From positions 1-57,516 of IMG/VR virus record IMGVR_UViG_3300025061_000001: 57,516 nt of DNA; one strand, written 5' to 3'. Origin of the DNA: a virus. The translations under genes and the position numbers were made by a program. This document shows positions 50,125-57,389 of this stretch, one piece after another; the stretch's first letter is position 1; each line of letters starts with the position of its first letter. Under the pieces are notes generated by a model. The model searched no databases, had not been told where the DNA came from, and saw nothing but the letters and a program-made list of their open reading frames with translations.

Positions 50125-51201
50125 TTATTTACTATGTGATAGCGACCAGTCTGCCCGATACAAGTCTATGAACATTTCACGAGTGATTTCTTCGCAGCCT
50201 TGCTCAATATAAACTTGAGCTTCATTCTGCCAATCAATTAAAATGCTGTCGCTAGGGTCGTGCCGTAAGTAAACAGCTTCTATGTCTAGTCTCCATTTAT
50301 CAAAACGTGGCGACCTTGGTACTTTTTGGCCAGGCACAGGTATGCCAACGTATTGCATCACTTTACCCTTGTAGAACTCGCTGTCTTCCCATATACGCAT
50401 ACGATCAACATCGGTTAACCCTTTGGTGAGCGATACCTTATGTATTTCCCCAATTTGCGGACAGTACACCACAGCGGTCTGAGCCATTCCTGAGCCTTGC
50501 TTCATATTTTTGTCTTGGCGCTTTTTGAGATAACCTAGTTCGTTAACTTCGCTTTCGCACAGGTTGTGCTGACGCTCAATAATATCTAGTACGACAGCAT
50601 CGTAAGTTTCTTCGGGTTTAATACGCGTAAACAGCTCTTGCTTAAGCGTGCTGCGTCCGTGCTTGTATGCACCGTCAGCACGCTTTAAACAGAAACCCTC
50701 GTAACCGTGCTCAATTGCCCATACGTAAGCGTCTGTAATGTCCTGAGCGCTTTGCATAAGCGTTTGCTCGCACGCTAGCACCATGTTTAACCCTAATCGC
50801 TGTAATTCACCCACAGCGAACTTATAGAACTGCACGCGCTGCGAAAATGGTGCGTCCGGTTGACTTGGTACGTAACAGTCAAAAACATAGAACTGAAGCT
50901 GGCGTGCGTCTATATTACCGTCACCCCGTATACAGCTATCAATACGATTAAATGTCCAGCCATGTACGTACAGCTCACCTTCAAGATAGATACCGTTTTC
51001 TAAGCAATATTGTTCGATACGTTGAAAGTCAAGGCGCTGATATAGCTCGGAATTGTTAAGTGCTTTTAAGCTGCGACCCACCAGCCCGTCTTCAGGTGTG
51101 AATATTGCACGCACACCTTCAAGCTTAAGTGAACCGAACTGCTCAGTTTTAAGGTCTTCAGGCTTGCTGTTAACCGCTAACATAGGTTTAAATGTGGTCA
51201 T
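50125..51201 (-). CDS. ATP-dependent DNA ligase, 358 aa
   Basis: Motif I is SLKLEGVRA (the lysine that takes AMP; usual K-x-D-G reads K-L-E-G here), motif III LEGELYVHG, the FDCY region, motif IV EGFCLKR and motif V LFTRIKPE are in order. It seals nicks in replication or repair. KLEG in place of KxDG is a minor variant. The ATG overlaps the stop of the upstream small gene (TAATG). Confidence 0.85.
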   Translation of the reverse strand: MTTFKPMLAVNSKPEDLKTEQFGSLKLEGVRAIFTPEDGLVGRSLKALNNSELYQRLDFQRIEQYCLENGIYLEGELYVHGWTFNRIDSCIRGDGNIDARQLQFYVFDCYVPSQPDAPFSQRVQFYKFAVGELQRLGLNMVLACEQTLMQSAQDITDAYVWAIEHGYEGFCLKRADGAYKHGRSTLKQELFTRIKPEETYDAVVLDIIERQHNLCESEVNELGYLKKRQDKNMKQGSGMAQTAVVYCPQIGEIHKVSLTKGLTDVDRMRIWEDSEFYKGKVMQYVGIPVPGQKVPRSPRFDKWRLDIEAVYLRHDPSDSILIDWQNEAQVYIEQGCEEITREMFIDLYRADWSLSHSK

Positions 51202-51377
51202 TATCGATCCTCATAATATATGACCCTTACTTCGCCACAAAATTTGCTGTGAGTACGGTAGAACTCAATCTCAGCAACTTTGTCTAAGTTGTCATCGTTC
51301 GGGTCTAGGTTGTTTAAAGCTCTGTTAAAAGTTATTTCATCTTTAATGGCTAATAACTCTTCAAGCGTGAATGGCAT
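51201..51377 (-). CDS. Small hypothetical protein upstream of the ligase, 58 aa
   Basis: Starts MPFTLEELLAIKDEI at the ATG 51377, which has GGAGGA at ideal spacing. A longer frame to 51434 would cross a terminator and is rejected. A small acidic protein, function unknown. Confidence 0.6.
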   Translation of the reverse strand: MPFTLEELLAIKDEITFNRALNNLDPNDDNLDKVAEIEFYRTHSKFCGEVRVIYYEDR

Positions 51378-51395
51378 TACTTTCCTCCAAAAACA

Positions 51396-51423
51396 AAAAA
51401 GGGCAGCCGAAGCCACCCCTTTA
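51396..51423 (-). terminator. Leftward terminator with TTCG loop
   Basis: On the minus strand AAAGGGG-TGGC-TTCG-GCTG-CCC is followed by TTTTTT. The stem contains two mismatched bases but is otherwise sound. It sits between the membrane protein gene and the ligase pair. Confidence 0.7.
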
Positions 51424-51446
51424 TTATAAGTCAATTACTGAACCAG

Positions 51447-51713
51447 TCAAGTATTGAGTCCTAACGGTTTTCGCGACCGCCTATTCTGCCATAAACCCTT
51501 AATGCTTATGCTTATCCAGAACACCTCAATTATAAACGAGCCAAGGTTGAAATGTACACATAAGCTTATGATAAGAAACACAGCCCCGCTTAAGTTGACC
51601 ACATTAAATATATCGCTTTGGCTGTCCCATTTACCATCAACCGTTTGATAGAACGCTAACACCACAAGTCCCATTCCAATTAACCCTATTAGATGCGCTA
51701 ACATACTAATCAT
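51447..51713 (-). CDS. Small membrane protein, CBU_0592-like, 88 aa
   Basis: Three hydrophobic stretches fill the protein (LIGLIGMGLVVLAFY; VVNLSGAVFLIISLCVHF; SFIIEVFWISISIKGLW), the layout of the CBU_0592-type small membrane proteins in many bacteria. AGGAGA precedes the ATG at 51713. The role in the phage is unknown. Confidence 0.7.
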   Translation of the reverse strand: MISMLAHLIGLIGMGLVVLAFYQTVDGKWDSQSDIFNVVNLSGAVFLIISLCVHFNLGSFIIEVFWISISIKGLWQNRRSRKPLGLNT

Positions 51714-52137
51714 TGCGTGTCTCCTCAATGTAATGCAATAATCTTTGTTCGAACCAGTTAATGAAGTCTTCTTTAGTCATTTCAACGCGTGCGTTTACGT
51801 AACCGCTGCCACCAGTGTGTATCCAACCCATTGTTAAGAACCGCCATTGCTTACGGTTCTGCCTAAACATAACAACAGGGACTTGATTGTCAGCGCAAGC
51901 TTTTGTTACTTGTGCCCACCATTTATTGAGCAGCAAGTTTTCTTGACGTTTAATCTCCAACGCTAACCAAGGCAAGCCGTCAATATCGTAACCGCCCAAA
52001 GCGCTTTGATTTTGATTTCGGAAAAGCTGTATCGGCTCAACACCAGCAAGTTCACAAACATTATCAATGATAGGTTGTAAAAACTTGATAGCTTCGCGCT
52101 CACCAGCTTTACCTTTGTTTAAGACGTGAATACCCAT
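51706..52137 (-). CDS. PD-(D/E)XK-type endonuclease, 143 aa
   Basis: GKAGEREAIKFL at the start, then RNQNQSALGGYDIDG, LALEIKRQE (E-x-K) and a later VVMFRQNRKQW form the core of a small Hjc/VRR-type nuclease. It may resolve branched DNA before packaging. The ATG at 52137 is five bases after GAGGAG; a GTG two codons earlier is possible. Confidence 0.75.
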   Translation of the reverse strand: MGIHVLNKGKAGEREAIKFLQPIIDNVCELAGVEPIQLFRNQNQSALGGYDIDGLPWLALEIKRQENLLLNKWWAQVTKACADNQVPVVMFRQNRKQWRFLTMGWIHTGGSGYVNARVEMTKEDFINWFEQRLLHYIEETRND

Positions 52138-52139
52138 AC

Positions 52140-52559
52140 TCACTCCTCAAGTTTGTAATCAAGAGCAGGAGCTTCAATTACTTCGTAGTCAATTACCCAT
52201 GATAATAACTGGTGCTCACCTTTCTCAGGTGACATGCTATAACGGTAATGACGTGAAGGGTCATAAATAGTAACCTTACCACCACGAGTGTCAGCTAGTA
52301 TTTGATGAAACATGCCTGGCGTGTTAAGTGAAGGCACAAGTAACATATAAATACGATTGAATAATAAGGTGTTTCGATCCTCAGTTCGTCGCACCTTAAC
52401 ACCATGCTGAGCTAAATATTCTTCAGGGGTTTTAAGGTAGTTGGTAAAGTCTTTATGAAATTCATCGACTACTTGTTCAGCGGGTAACGCTAACAGCATG
52501 GCGCAACATGTAGCGACACAAGCGTCATGACCTGTTTGGCTCAAATGTTTTATAGACAT
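52140..52559 (-). CDS. C39-like cysteine peptidase-fold protein, 139 aa
   Basis: The pattern QTGHDACVATCCAMLLALPAE gives a Cys in the usual catalytic place, GMFHQIL a His, and YDPSRH an Asp, as in C39-like papain-fold proteins. In phages these may be peptidases or inactive folds; the substrate is unknown. The stop is three bases before the nuclease start. Confidence 0.65.
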   Translation of the reverse strand: MSIKHLSQTGHDACVATCCAMLLALPAEQVVDEFHKDFTNYLKTPEEYLAQHGVKVRRTEDRNTLLFNRIYMLLVPSLNTPGMFHQILADTRGGKVTIYDPSRHYRYSMSPEKGEHQLLSWVIDYEVIEAPALDYKLEE

Positions 52560-52685
52560 TTTTGTTTCCTTTTATTGACGGGTTTGCAATGGTACAGCCG
52601 CCCGTTATAAAAATCAATCGGGTTGCTGTACGCAATTTTAAGGGGGTTTTGTGGTTTAGGGTAAACAAGTGCATTACCCCACCAG

Positions 52686-52716
52686 CAAAAACGCGCTGTG
52701 TGCTGCTAGCGCGTTA
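52686..52716 (-). terminator. Leftward terminator
   Basis: On the minus strand AACGCGC, a 13-base loop and GCGCGTT are followed by TTT. The stop codon of the small membrane protein at 52706 lies inside the stem. The rest of the gap to 52560 shows only a possible leftward promoter (TTGATT, 17 bases, TACCAT). Confidence 0.65.
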
Positions 52717-52819
52717 ATAAATACACGAACTCGCAAGCTAAAAGCAGCAGTAAGCAACCGCCACCAATAGCTAACGAATATGATATGTATGCTAACCAGA
52801 AGCGTACATTAGTTGACAT
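52706..52819 (-). CDS. Small single-span membrane protein, 37 aa
   Basis: ATG at 52819 with AGGAAA ahead; the product starts MSTNVRFWLAYISYSLAIGG and is largely one hydrophobic helix. It overlaps the end of the HTH gene upstream. Function unknown. Confidence 0.55.
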   Translation of the reverse strand: MSTNVRFWLAYISYSLAIGGGCLLLLLACEFVYLLTR

Positions 52820-53273
52820 ATTTAGTTTCCTTACACCACTTAACATAAGTCGAGCGTGATACTTTCGCTTTGCTGCACGCTTCGTGAAAGCCCATACCTT
52901 GAAGGCGGTAATGGTGCGCAAGCTCACAACGTATTACAGCGCGTGTACGTTTAGTTTTGACCACAATACCTAGCGCTTCGCCTGCGCGATAGTACGTGCT
53001 GGCAGCAATGCCAATTTTTTCACAGGCTGCGACCACTTCACCACCAGCATCGACAATGCTTTTGACCTGTTCAATTTTTGTACGCCACTTCTCTAAGCGC
53101 AATCGACCAAAGCCAATAACAATTCGGTGCAAACGTTCGTCATAATTTGCATAGCGGTCGACAGTATCAAGCGACAGGTTGCAAGCTTTTGCAAGCTGTC
53201 GTTTTGTGGTCACTTTACCCTCAAGCGCGTACATGCGCTCAAGCTTTTGCTGATCGAGTTGAGTTGTACGCAT
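52809..53273 (-). CDS. DNA-binding protein with three HTH-like motifs, 154 aa
   Basis: Three helix-turn-helix patterns appear in a row: KRQLAKACNLSLDTVDRY (about 24-41), VVAACEKIGIAASTYYRAGE (about 80-99) and FHEACSKAKVSRSTYVKWCK (about 129-148). The protein is basic. It may be a regulator of the accessory operon or a partner of a dispersed site. Confidence 0.7.
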   Translation of the reverse strand: MRTTQLDQQKLERMYALEGKVTTKRQLAKACNLSLDTVDRYANYDERLHRIVIGFGRLRLEKWRTKIEQVKSIVDAGGEVVAACEKIGIAASTYYRAGEALGIVVKTKRTRAVIRCELAHHYRLQGMGFHEACSKAKVSRSTYVKWCKETKYVN

Positions 53274-53484
53274 CTAGAAAACCCTTCTTAAGAACATCAC
53301 CAGTAAACACAAGGGTATATATCGCATCTTTACAATGAGCGAAAATTTGCCCGTGCTTGTTATCCAATTTCTCAATCGGCCCTGACATAATAAGTTTGCT
53401 TGAATTAGGTTTACCCCCACACATCGCACGCGTGCGCGTCGACAGTGTAGGGTCAACAATTGTCTTTTCAACTTTACTTTTCAT
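53239..53484 (-). CDS. Hypothetical protein, 81 aa
   Basis: Not recognised. A single Cys-Gly-Gly stretch and a mixed charged sequence. It overlaps both neighbours, with an AAGG site before the ATG. Confidence 0.55.
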   Translation of the reverse strand: MKSKVEKTIVDPTLSTRTRAMCGGKPNSSKLIMSGPIEKLDNKHGQIFAHCKDAIYTLVFTGDVLKKGFLDAYNSTRSAKA

Positions 53485-53995
53485 GAGTGATACCTTTGTT
53501 AACGGGTGTAGGGGTAATTCGTGCAGCTAACGCTTGCTGGCGTGCTAACGCATCCCAGTCTATATCGCTGCCGTTATGATCGCTTTCTTCAGCTTCGCCG
53601 TATAGGTCATTGGCTTGTATGAAAGCTTTTGTGGTGTCTTCAAGGTGCTGCTTAAAAGCCGCACGCATTACAGACCACCATAGTTCAATTTCGGCTGCCT
53701 GGCTTTTGGTGCATTCAACACCGACCTGACGCTGACGTGCGCCGCTGCGATACATTGTGCTGATATTGGTAGCTTTCCAAACGGTGTTAATTAGCACTGA
53801 CTTGGTTAGCTTGCAATCATAACGAAACCAGTATGTTGAAACCTTTTCGTCTTCGCTTATAAGGTCTTCAATGGCCACATTATGCTTAGCGCACAACGCC
53901 TCGATTCGGCGCTGTGCATTTGAAGCTTCATGCTTGTTGCTGCTTTCGCTTAAGGCTAATAGCTTCATCAAACGTAATTTTAGTTTTTCGTTCAT
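53474..53995 (-). CDS. DUF2786-domain protein, 173 aa
   Basis: LMKLLALSESSNKHEASNAQRRIEALCAKHNV near the start is the DUF2786 domain, followed by a basic helical region. The domain occurs in phages and plasmids without known function. I prefer the ATG at 53995 to the TTG just upstream. It overlaps the next gene's start. Confidence 0.75.
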   Translation of the reverse strand: MNEKLKLRLMKLLALSESSNKHEASNAQRRIEALCAKHNVAIEDLISEDEKVSTYWFRYDCKLTKSVLINTVWKATNISTMYRSGARQRQVGVECTKSQAAEIELWWSVMRAAFKQHLEDTTKAFIQANDLYGEAEESDHNGSDIDWDALARQQALAARITPTPVNKGITHEK

Positions 53996-54001
53996 CAATT
54001 T

Positions 54002-54226
54002 TTACCCGTTAATAACTAAGTCAAGTTCGTTGCGCATACTATACACTTCATGAAATGCGCGAACGGTGTCTATACTAACACCTTCGACAGCTTTTGCAAC
54101 TATTGGCGCCATTTCTTTTTCAAATTGTGACGTAAGGGTTTCCATAATACGTCTGTAACACTCTTTTTGAATGTTTTCTGATAGCATAAGCTCAAGTTGC
54201 TTTACTGTGTCTTGCATATTGTTCAT
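54002..54226 (-). CDS. Hypothetical helical protein, 74 aa
   Basis: A mostly helical small protein. The ATG at 54226 overlaps the previous stop (ATGA), which I prefer to the longer frame at 54253. Confidence 0.55.
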   Translation of the reverse strand: MNNMQDTVKQLELMLSENIQKECYRRIMETLTSQFEKEMAPIVAKAVEGVSIDTVRAFHEVYSMRNELDLVING

Positions 54227-54432
54227 GCGTCCGTACCTCGTGATTCTACCCACATAATGAACATGTCGTAACTGTCAAAATCAGTCCCTTCGCTTTCGTT
54301 AAATATATCGACTGCATTTTCCAAAATACCTTGCCAGGCGCCATCAGGCGCGTCGTCGTGGTTATGCGCGTCCATAAAGTTAAGACAGTCTTCAATTTGA
54401 CCGTCACGTATACGCCGCTTATTGTGTCTCAT
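54223..54432 (-). CDS. Hypothetical acidic protein, 69 aa
   Basis: A very acidic C-terminal half (ESEGTDFDSYDMF) suggests a nucleic-acid mimic or a partner of basic proteins, but there is no evidence beyond composition. The start overlaps the previous stop (ATGA). Confidence 0.55.
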   Translation of the reverse strand: MRHNKRRIRDGQIEDCLNFMDAHNHDDAPDGAWQGILENAVDIFNESEGTDFDSYDMFIMWVESRGTDA

Positions 54433-54962
54433 GCGTTCTCCCGTAAGTATTTTAACCATAAGTCAAAATAGAATGTTAACTGCTTTGAACGGTCATGTCT
54501 ACCCTGATGGTGACGCACAAAGTCTTTTTTATTTTGCAGCTTATCAGCCATAAGCAAAATGTATGTGTCGCGTGTAGGTAAATGTGGCTTTACCTTCATG
54601 TGTACGTCAGTCGTTGTACTTACCCAATCATTTTCAGGTGTACACAGATAAGCATTAGCACAACGCGAATAACTAACAGCCAGTTCAACTACACGTGGCG
54701 GTAAATGCTCAACCAAAGGTTTCCACATTTCAGGTCTGTGTACGTCAGGCTGTATGATTGGGTGAATGCAAAAAGCAGCTTTTAGAATATCGCATTCATG
54801 CTCACGACAAGTGAACCACGTATAGCACAGCGTGTCGATAATAGCACACCCTTCGTAAATGTGGTTGATAAGGGGTACACGCGAACGCTCAGCACGCTTT
54901 TTACCATAAAAGTGTTCGATAGCTGCTAACGCTTCGAAATAGCAATTTTTATTCTGTGACAT
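54429..54962 (-). CDS. HD-like domain protein, 177 aa
   Basis: RSRVPLINHIYEGCAII and AAFCIHPIIQPD resemble the H ... HP-type pattern of phage HD-related hydrolases, such as the N-terminal half of RelA/SpoT-like proteins. The classical HD pair is not plain. The ATG at 54962 has AGGTG ahead. Confidence 0.55.
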   Translation of the reverse strand: MSQNKNCYFEALAAIEHFYGKKRAERSRVPLINHIYEGCAIIDTLCYTWFTCREHECDILKAAFCIHPIIQPDVHRPEMWKPLVEHLPPRVVELAVSYSRCANAYLCTPENDWVSTTTDVHMKVKPHLPTRDTYILLMADKLQNKKDFVRHHQGRHDRSKQLTFYFDLWLKYLRENA

Positions 54963-55182
54963 ATTCAACACCTACTAGCTTGAAATAAGAAATACGTACG
55001 ACCGCGACTGGGTTATCGTGGTCAACAATAGTTGTGAGCATAGTACAAAGACCTGTATCACCCTTATGTAAGTTGCGATACTTACGCGCCAGGCGTTTAA
55101 CGGCTGCGTGCGGGTCTTTATTTGCAAGGTATGAAGCCAGGCACATTGTGACCAACATGTCGAGCGGGTTTGCGGTTTGCAT
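54949..55182 (-). CDS. Hypothetical protein, 77 aa
   Basis: Not recognised. A helical N-terminal half with a basic patch (KRLARKYRNLHKGD) and a strand-rich end. GAGGTAATT precedes the ATG. It overlaps the HD-like gene. Confidence 0.55.
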   Translation of the reverse strand: MQTANPLDMLVTMCLASYLANKDPHAAVKRLARKYRNLHKGDTGLCTMLTTIVDHDNPVAVVRISYFKLVGVEYVTE

Positions 55183-55196
55183 AATTACCTCAAGTC

Positions 55197-55219
55197 AAAA
55201 AGGGGCCGAAGCCCCTTGC
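55197..55219 (-). terminator. Leftward terminator with TTCG loop
   Basis: On the minus strand AAGGGGC-TTCG-GCCCC is followed by TTTTT. It is a strong stop within the accessory block. Confidence 0.85.
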
Positions 55220-55220
55220 G

Positions 55221-55418
55221 TTATTTAACCAGCTTTGAAAGCTCTACCTGTAACTGAGCGTTGAACTCGGCCCAAAACTTGTTGACCAAACTGACCTTTT
55301 CGCTTTCGCCTACTTCACCGAAAACATCTTCACGTGCGTTAGCCATTTCAACAATCGTGCGAGCTGCGTCTTCCGCGCGAAGTTGCATTTGAGCTTTTAA
55401 AGTTTGTACGTCTTTCAT
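55221..55418 (-). CDS. Hypothetical helical protein, 65 aa
   Basis: Small, mostly helical and acidic; not recognised. AAGGAAAT precedes the ATG, and a terminator follows immediately. Confidence 0.6.
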   Translation of the reverse strand: MKDVQTLKAQMQLRAEDAARTIVEMANAREDVFGEVGESEKVSLVNKFWAEFNAQLQVELSKLVK

Positions 55419-55482
55419 TTAATTTCCTTGTTAAGGGTTTGAGCCATTCCCAAACCACAAAGCAAATATCACAGACGATGCG

Positions 55483-55953
55483 TCAAAGGTCAACGCTATT
55501 TGCTAAAAAACCTAACATAAATGTCGAAGTCATATCAGTAGCTTTGTTGATATGTACTTCGGTTGGTTTATAAGTGGCGGTATTAGTACACACTTCAGCC
55601 GCTTTTAATAAGTTACGATACGAGTTACTAGTGACCACAAATATTTCAGATTTAAGGTCGCGCTCGCGGTCGTATGCTTCGCTAGCTAATACGTCATTTA
55701 GATTGTTAAAATCGTAACCGTTTTCATCACATATGATAACAGGTTTACCAAGTAGCGCAACGCCAGGCACAGGTTCGCAGTAAATGCGCTGTAAGGTTGC
55801 GTACGACGCTTTAAACTCAACAGGCATACTACCAGCGTCAACAGTAACGATGTAGTCGCTGTGTACCGTAGGTGGGTTATTAAGGGGTATTGCACTTAGC
55901 ACCTTACAAATACCAAGGTCACAGCGAATATACACACCATTAAAATTTTTCAT
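55483..55953 (-). CDS. Hypothetical protein, 156 aa
   Basis: Not recognised; the sequence reads as mixed alpha/beta. TAAGGTG precedes the ATG, and a terminator lies upstream at 55977-56004, so it needs its own promoter. Confidence 0.6.
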   Translation of the reverse strand: MKNFNGVYIRCDLGICKVLSAIPLNNPPTVHSDYIVTVDAGSMPVEFKASYATLQRIYCEPVPGVALLGKPVIICDENGYDFNNLNDVLASEAYDRERDLKSEIFVVTSNSYRNLLKAAEVCTNTATYKPTEVHINKATDMTSTFMLGFLANSVDL

Positions 55954-55976
55954 ATTATCACCTTATTGCAGATACA

Positions 55977-56004
55977 AAAAAGCCTGGCCGCTAAGCCAGG
56001 CTTT
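55977..56004. terminator. Bidirectional-looking terminator
   Basis: AAAAGCCTGGC and GCCAGGCTTTT flank a short loop, with A/T runs on both sides. The stem is made from two copies of the dispersed GCCAGGC word. Confidence 0.85.
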
Positions 56005-56012
56005 TGTTTAGT

Positions 56013-56276
56013 TTAAGAAATGATTAAGTAACCGTCGAAGTCTGCGTCACCTTTAGCAACTACCGTATGAACGAAGTTATGAGCTTCAGTTTCATCATAC
56101 TCAAACATAGGGGTGACAACTGCTAAACCACCAGTAAGCGCGAAGCTTTCGATAGTTAGCTGCTCTTGAGCTTCGATTGCCTTTTCAAGCATAGCTTCAG
56201 TGTTGTTAAAAGAAAAAACAATGTCACCTTTAGCTAAGTTTTCAACAATTTTAATTGATACGTTCATATTTATCAC
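56013..56276 (-). CDS. Hypothetical protein, 87 aa
   Basis: Not recognised. The sequence is acidic, mixed alpha/beta. AAAAGGTG precedes the ATG and a terminator follows the stop. Confidence 0.6.
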   Translation of the reverse strand: MINMNVSIKIVENLAKGDIVFSFNNTEAMLEKAIEAQEQLTIESFALTGGLAVVTPMFEYDETEAHNFVHTVVAKGDADFDGYLIIS

Positions 56277-56345
56277 CTTTTGGTTTTGTTAAGCACCATT
56301 GCCTAACTGATAAATACATTATACATCATACTTGACACACATCAA

Positions 56346-56567
56346 CTAAATTCTATTAAAAGATACAAATTCCACATCCGTACGTGAAATTCTTCTTGGT
56401 ACACGGTCTGCAAGCACTACCATGGCATCCCTACGAATAACTTCCATGGTTGCTTCTTGCTCAGGCATTAGCGATGTGCGCGTTATCATATCATGCCACC
56501 AGCTATAATCACCGCTATCATCGTTATGTGCTACTCTTACAGAAAAGAAGTATTTACGCTTAATCAT
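56346..56567 (-). CDS. Hypothetical protein, 73 aa
   Basis: A short basic/aromatic sequence with no recognised family. TAAGGATT precedes the ATG. It sits three bases after the upstream gene's stop. Confidence 0.6.
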   Translation of the reverse strand: MIKRKYFFSVRVAHNDDSGDYSWWHDMITRTSLMPEQEATMEVIRRDAMVVLADRVPRRISRTDVEFVSFNRI

Positions 56568-56569
56568 AA

Positions 56570-56770
56570 TTAATCCTTAGTTGTTAGTTCGCTTAATTGC
56601 GATTTAAGTTCTGCCACTATGTCTTCCGGCATGTCACCATAGTTAAGAAGCTGGTGGCACCCATCAATGACCCTTTGCATGTGGTCAATGTGCGCTTGCG
56701 CTTTGCGCTTTTCACACAGTGTACCACAGCAGAAGGTTTCACTCTTGGGGTCGGTTAGGTTAACCCTCAT
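56570..56770 (-). CDS. Hypothetical protein with Cys pairs, 66 aa
   Basis: FCCGTLCEKRK near the N-terminus and a later Cys, together with a helical C-terminal half, suggest a small zinc-binding protein. TAAGGAG precedes the ATG. Confidence 0.6.
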   Translation of the reverse strand: MRVNLTDPKSETFCCGTLCEKRKAQAHIDHMQRVIDGCHQLLNYGDMPEDIVAELKSQLSELTTKD

Positions 56771-56779
56771 TTATTCTCC

Positions 56780-56869
56780 TTACATGTTGCGCCAAAACTT
56801 ACTCGATTTCTTGTCAATAATTTTCGGTGCGAACTTCATAGTGTAGAATATGTAGCTGGCTCTGAACAT
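56780..56869 (-). CDS. Very small ORF, 29 aa
   Basis: ATG at 56869 overlaps the upstream TGA (TGATG) and follows AAGGAGC at eight bases; TAA at 56780-56782. The product starts MFRASYIFYTMKFAPK. Position and ribosome site support translation, but there is no homology evidence. Confidence 0.45.
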   Translation of the reverse strand: MFRASYIFYTMKFAPKIIDKKSSKFWRNM

Positions 56870-57213
56870 CACTCTTGCTCCTTGCGTAGTTGTTCGATGT
56901 AATCTTGCAGGTCTGATACATCCACGAAGTGCGACTTGCCTTCCGCGTACGCTATTGAGGACTCAATACCTTCAATCTTCTTCTCTATGGCGAATTTGTT
57001 TATAGCTACTTTTAAAGGAAACTTGCATCTTTCGTATACTTCATTGGCGCTTTCCATGTTCGATGCGTTAATAATAAATTCAGCCCTTTCCTCTGCCAAA
57101 GCCTCCAACTCCCTCACACGCTCATTAGCCTTTGCTAGTTGTGCTGTTAGCGAGTCGATAATTTGTTGCTGGCTCACTGATGCTGTGTTGCTTACTGTTA
57201 CGCCGTTACCCAT
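56869..57213 (-). CDS. Coiled-coil hypothetical protein, 114 aa
   Basis: Starts MGNGVTVSNTASVSQQQII followed by a heptad-rich coil (LTAQLAKANERVRELEALAEE), like early-region Ea22/Ead-type phage proteins. AAGGAG lies before the ATG at 57213. An in-frame start at 57396 overlaps the first gene's stop (ATGA) and would give 175 residues, but it lacks a good site. Confidence 0.6.
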   Translation of the reverse strand: MGNGVTVSNTASVSQQQIIDSLTAQLAKANERVRELEALAEERAEFIINASNMESANEVYERCKFPLKVAINKFAIEKKIEGIESSIAYAEGKSHFVDVSDLQDYIEQLRKEQE

Positions 57214-57389
57214 GCTCTTTCTCCTTACGTGTTGCGTTACGATAGGGTTCAAGTTAATTTGCAGAATACCACAACGCACGGCAAAAGCTAGATTGGTAAA
57301 GCGAAAGTGGCTTGGTTGCATGACCACACTATGTTCCTCGCTAAGTGTGCGCTGTGCGTCAGCCAGCGCTATGCTTTGTAAGAAAGATA

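Larger units (their letters stand above)
1686..57328. repeat. Dispersed TGRCCACA word, 47 sites
   Basis: TGACCACA or TGGCCACA (either strand) begins at: 1686, 3476, 4296, 5102, 5784, 6695, 9142, 10849, 12733, 13530, 15210, 15258, 17425, 18391, 19237, 20658, 21093, 22486, 23909, 24262, 26095, 28279, 28332, 29445, 30811, 31140, 32678, 34159, 35445, 36938, 37778, 39660, 41445, 42662, 44432, 46269, 46405, 48194, 49710, 51193, 51596, 52958, 53205, 53872, 55632, 56680, 57321. The sites at 36938 and 41445 are the full palindrome TGTGGCCACA. Composition predicts about three sites in total. The function is unknown. Confidence 0.85.

Noticed and set aside
1686-57328. TGRCCACA as a promoter or terminator element
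   Set aside because: Most sites are inside genes, on both strands and far from starts or stops.
1686-57328. TGRCCACA as a Chi-like or DNA-uptake site
   Set aside because: It shows no strand bias and does not match the Chi or uptake words I know; kept only as a remote option.
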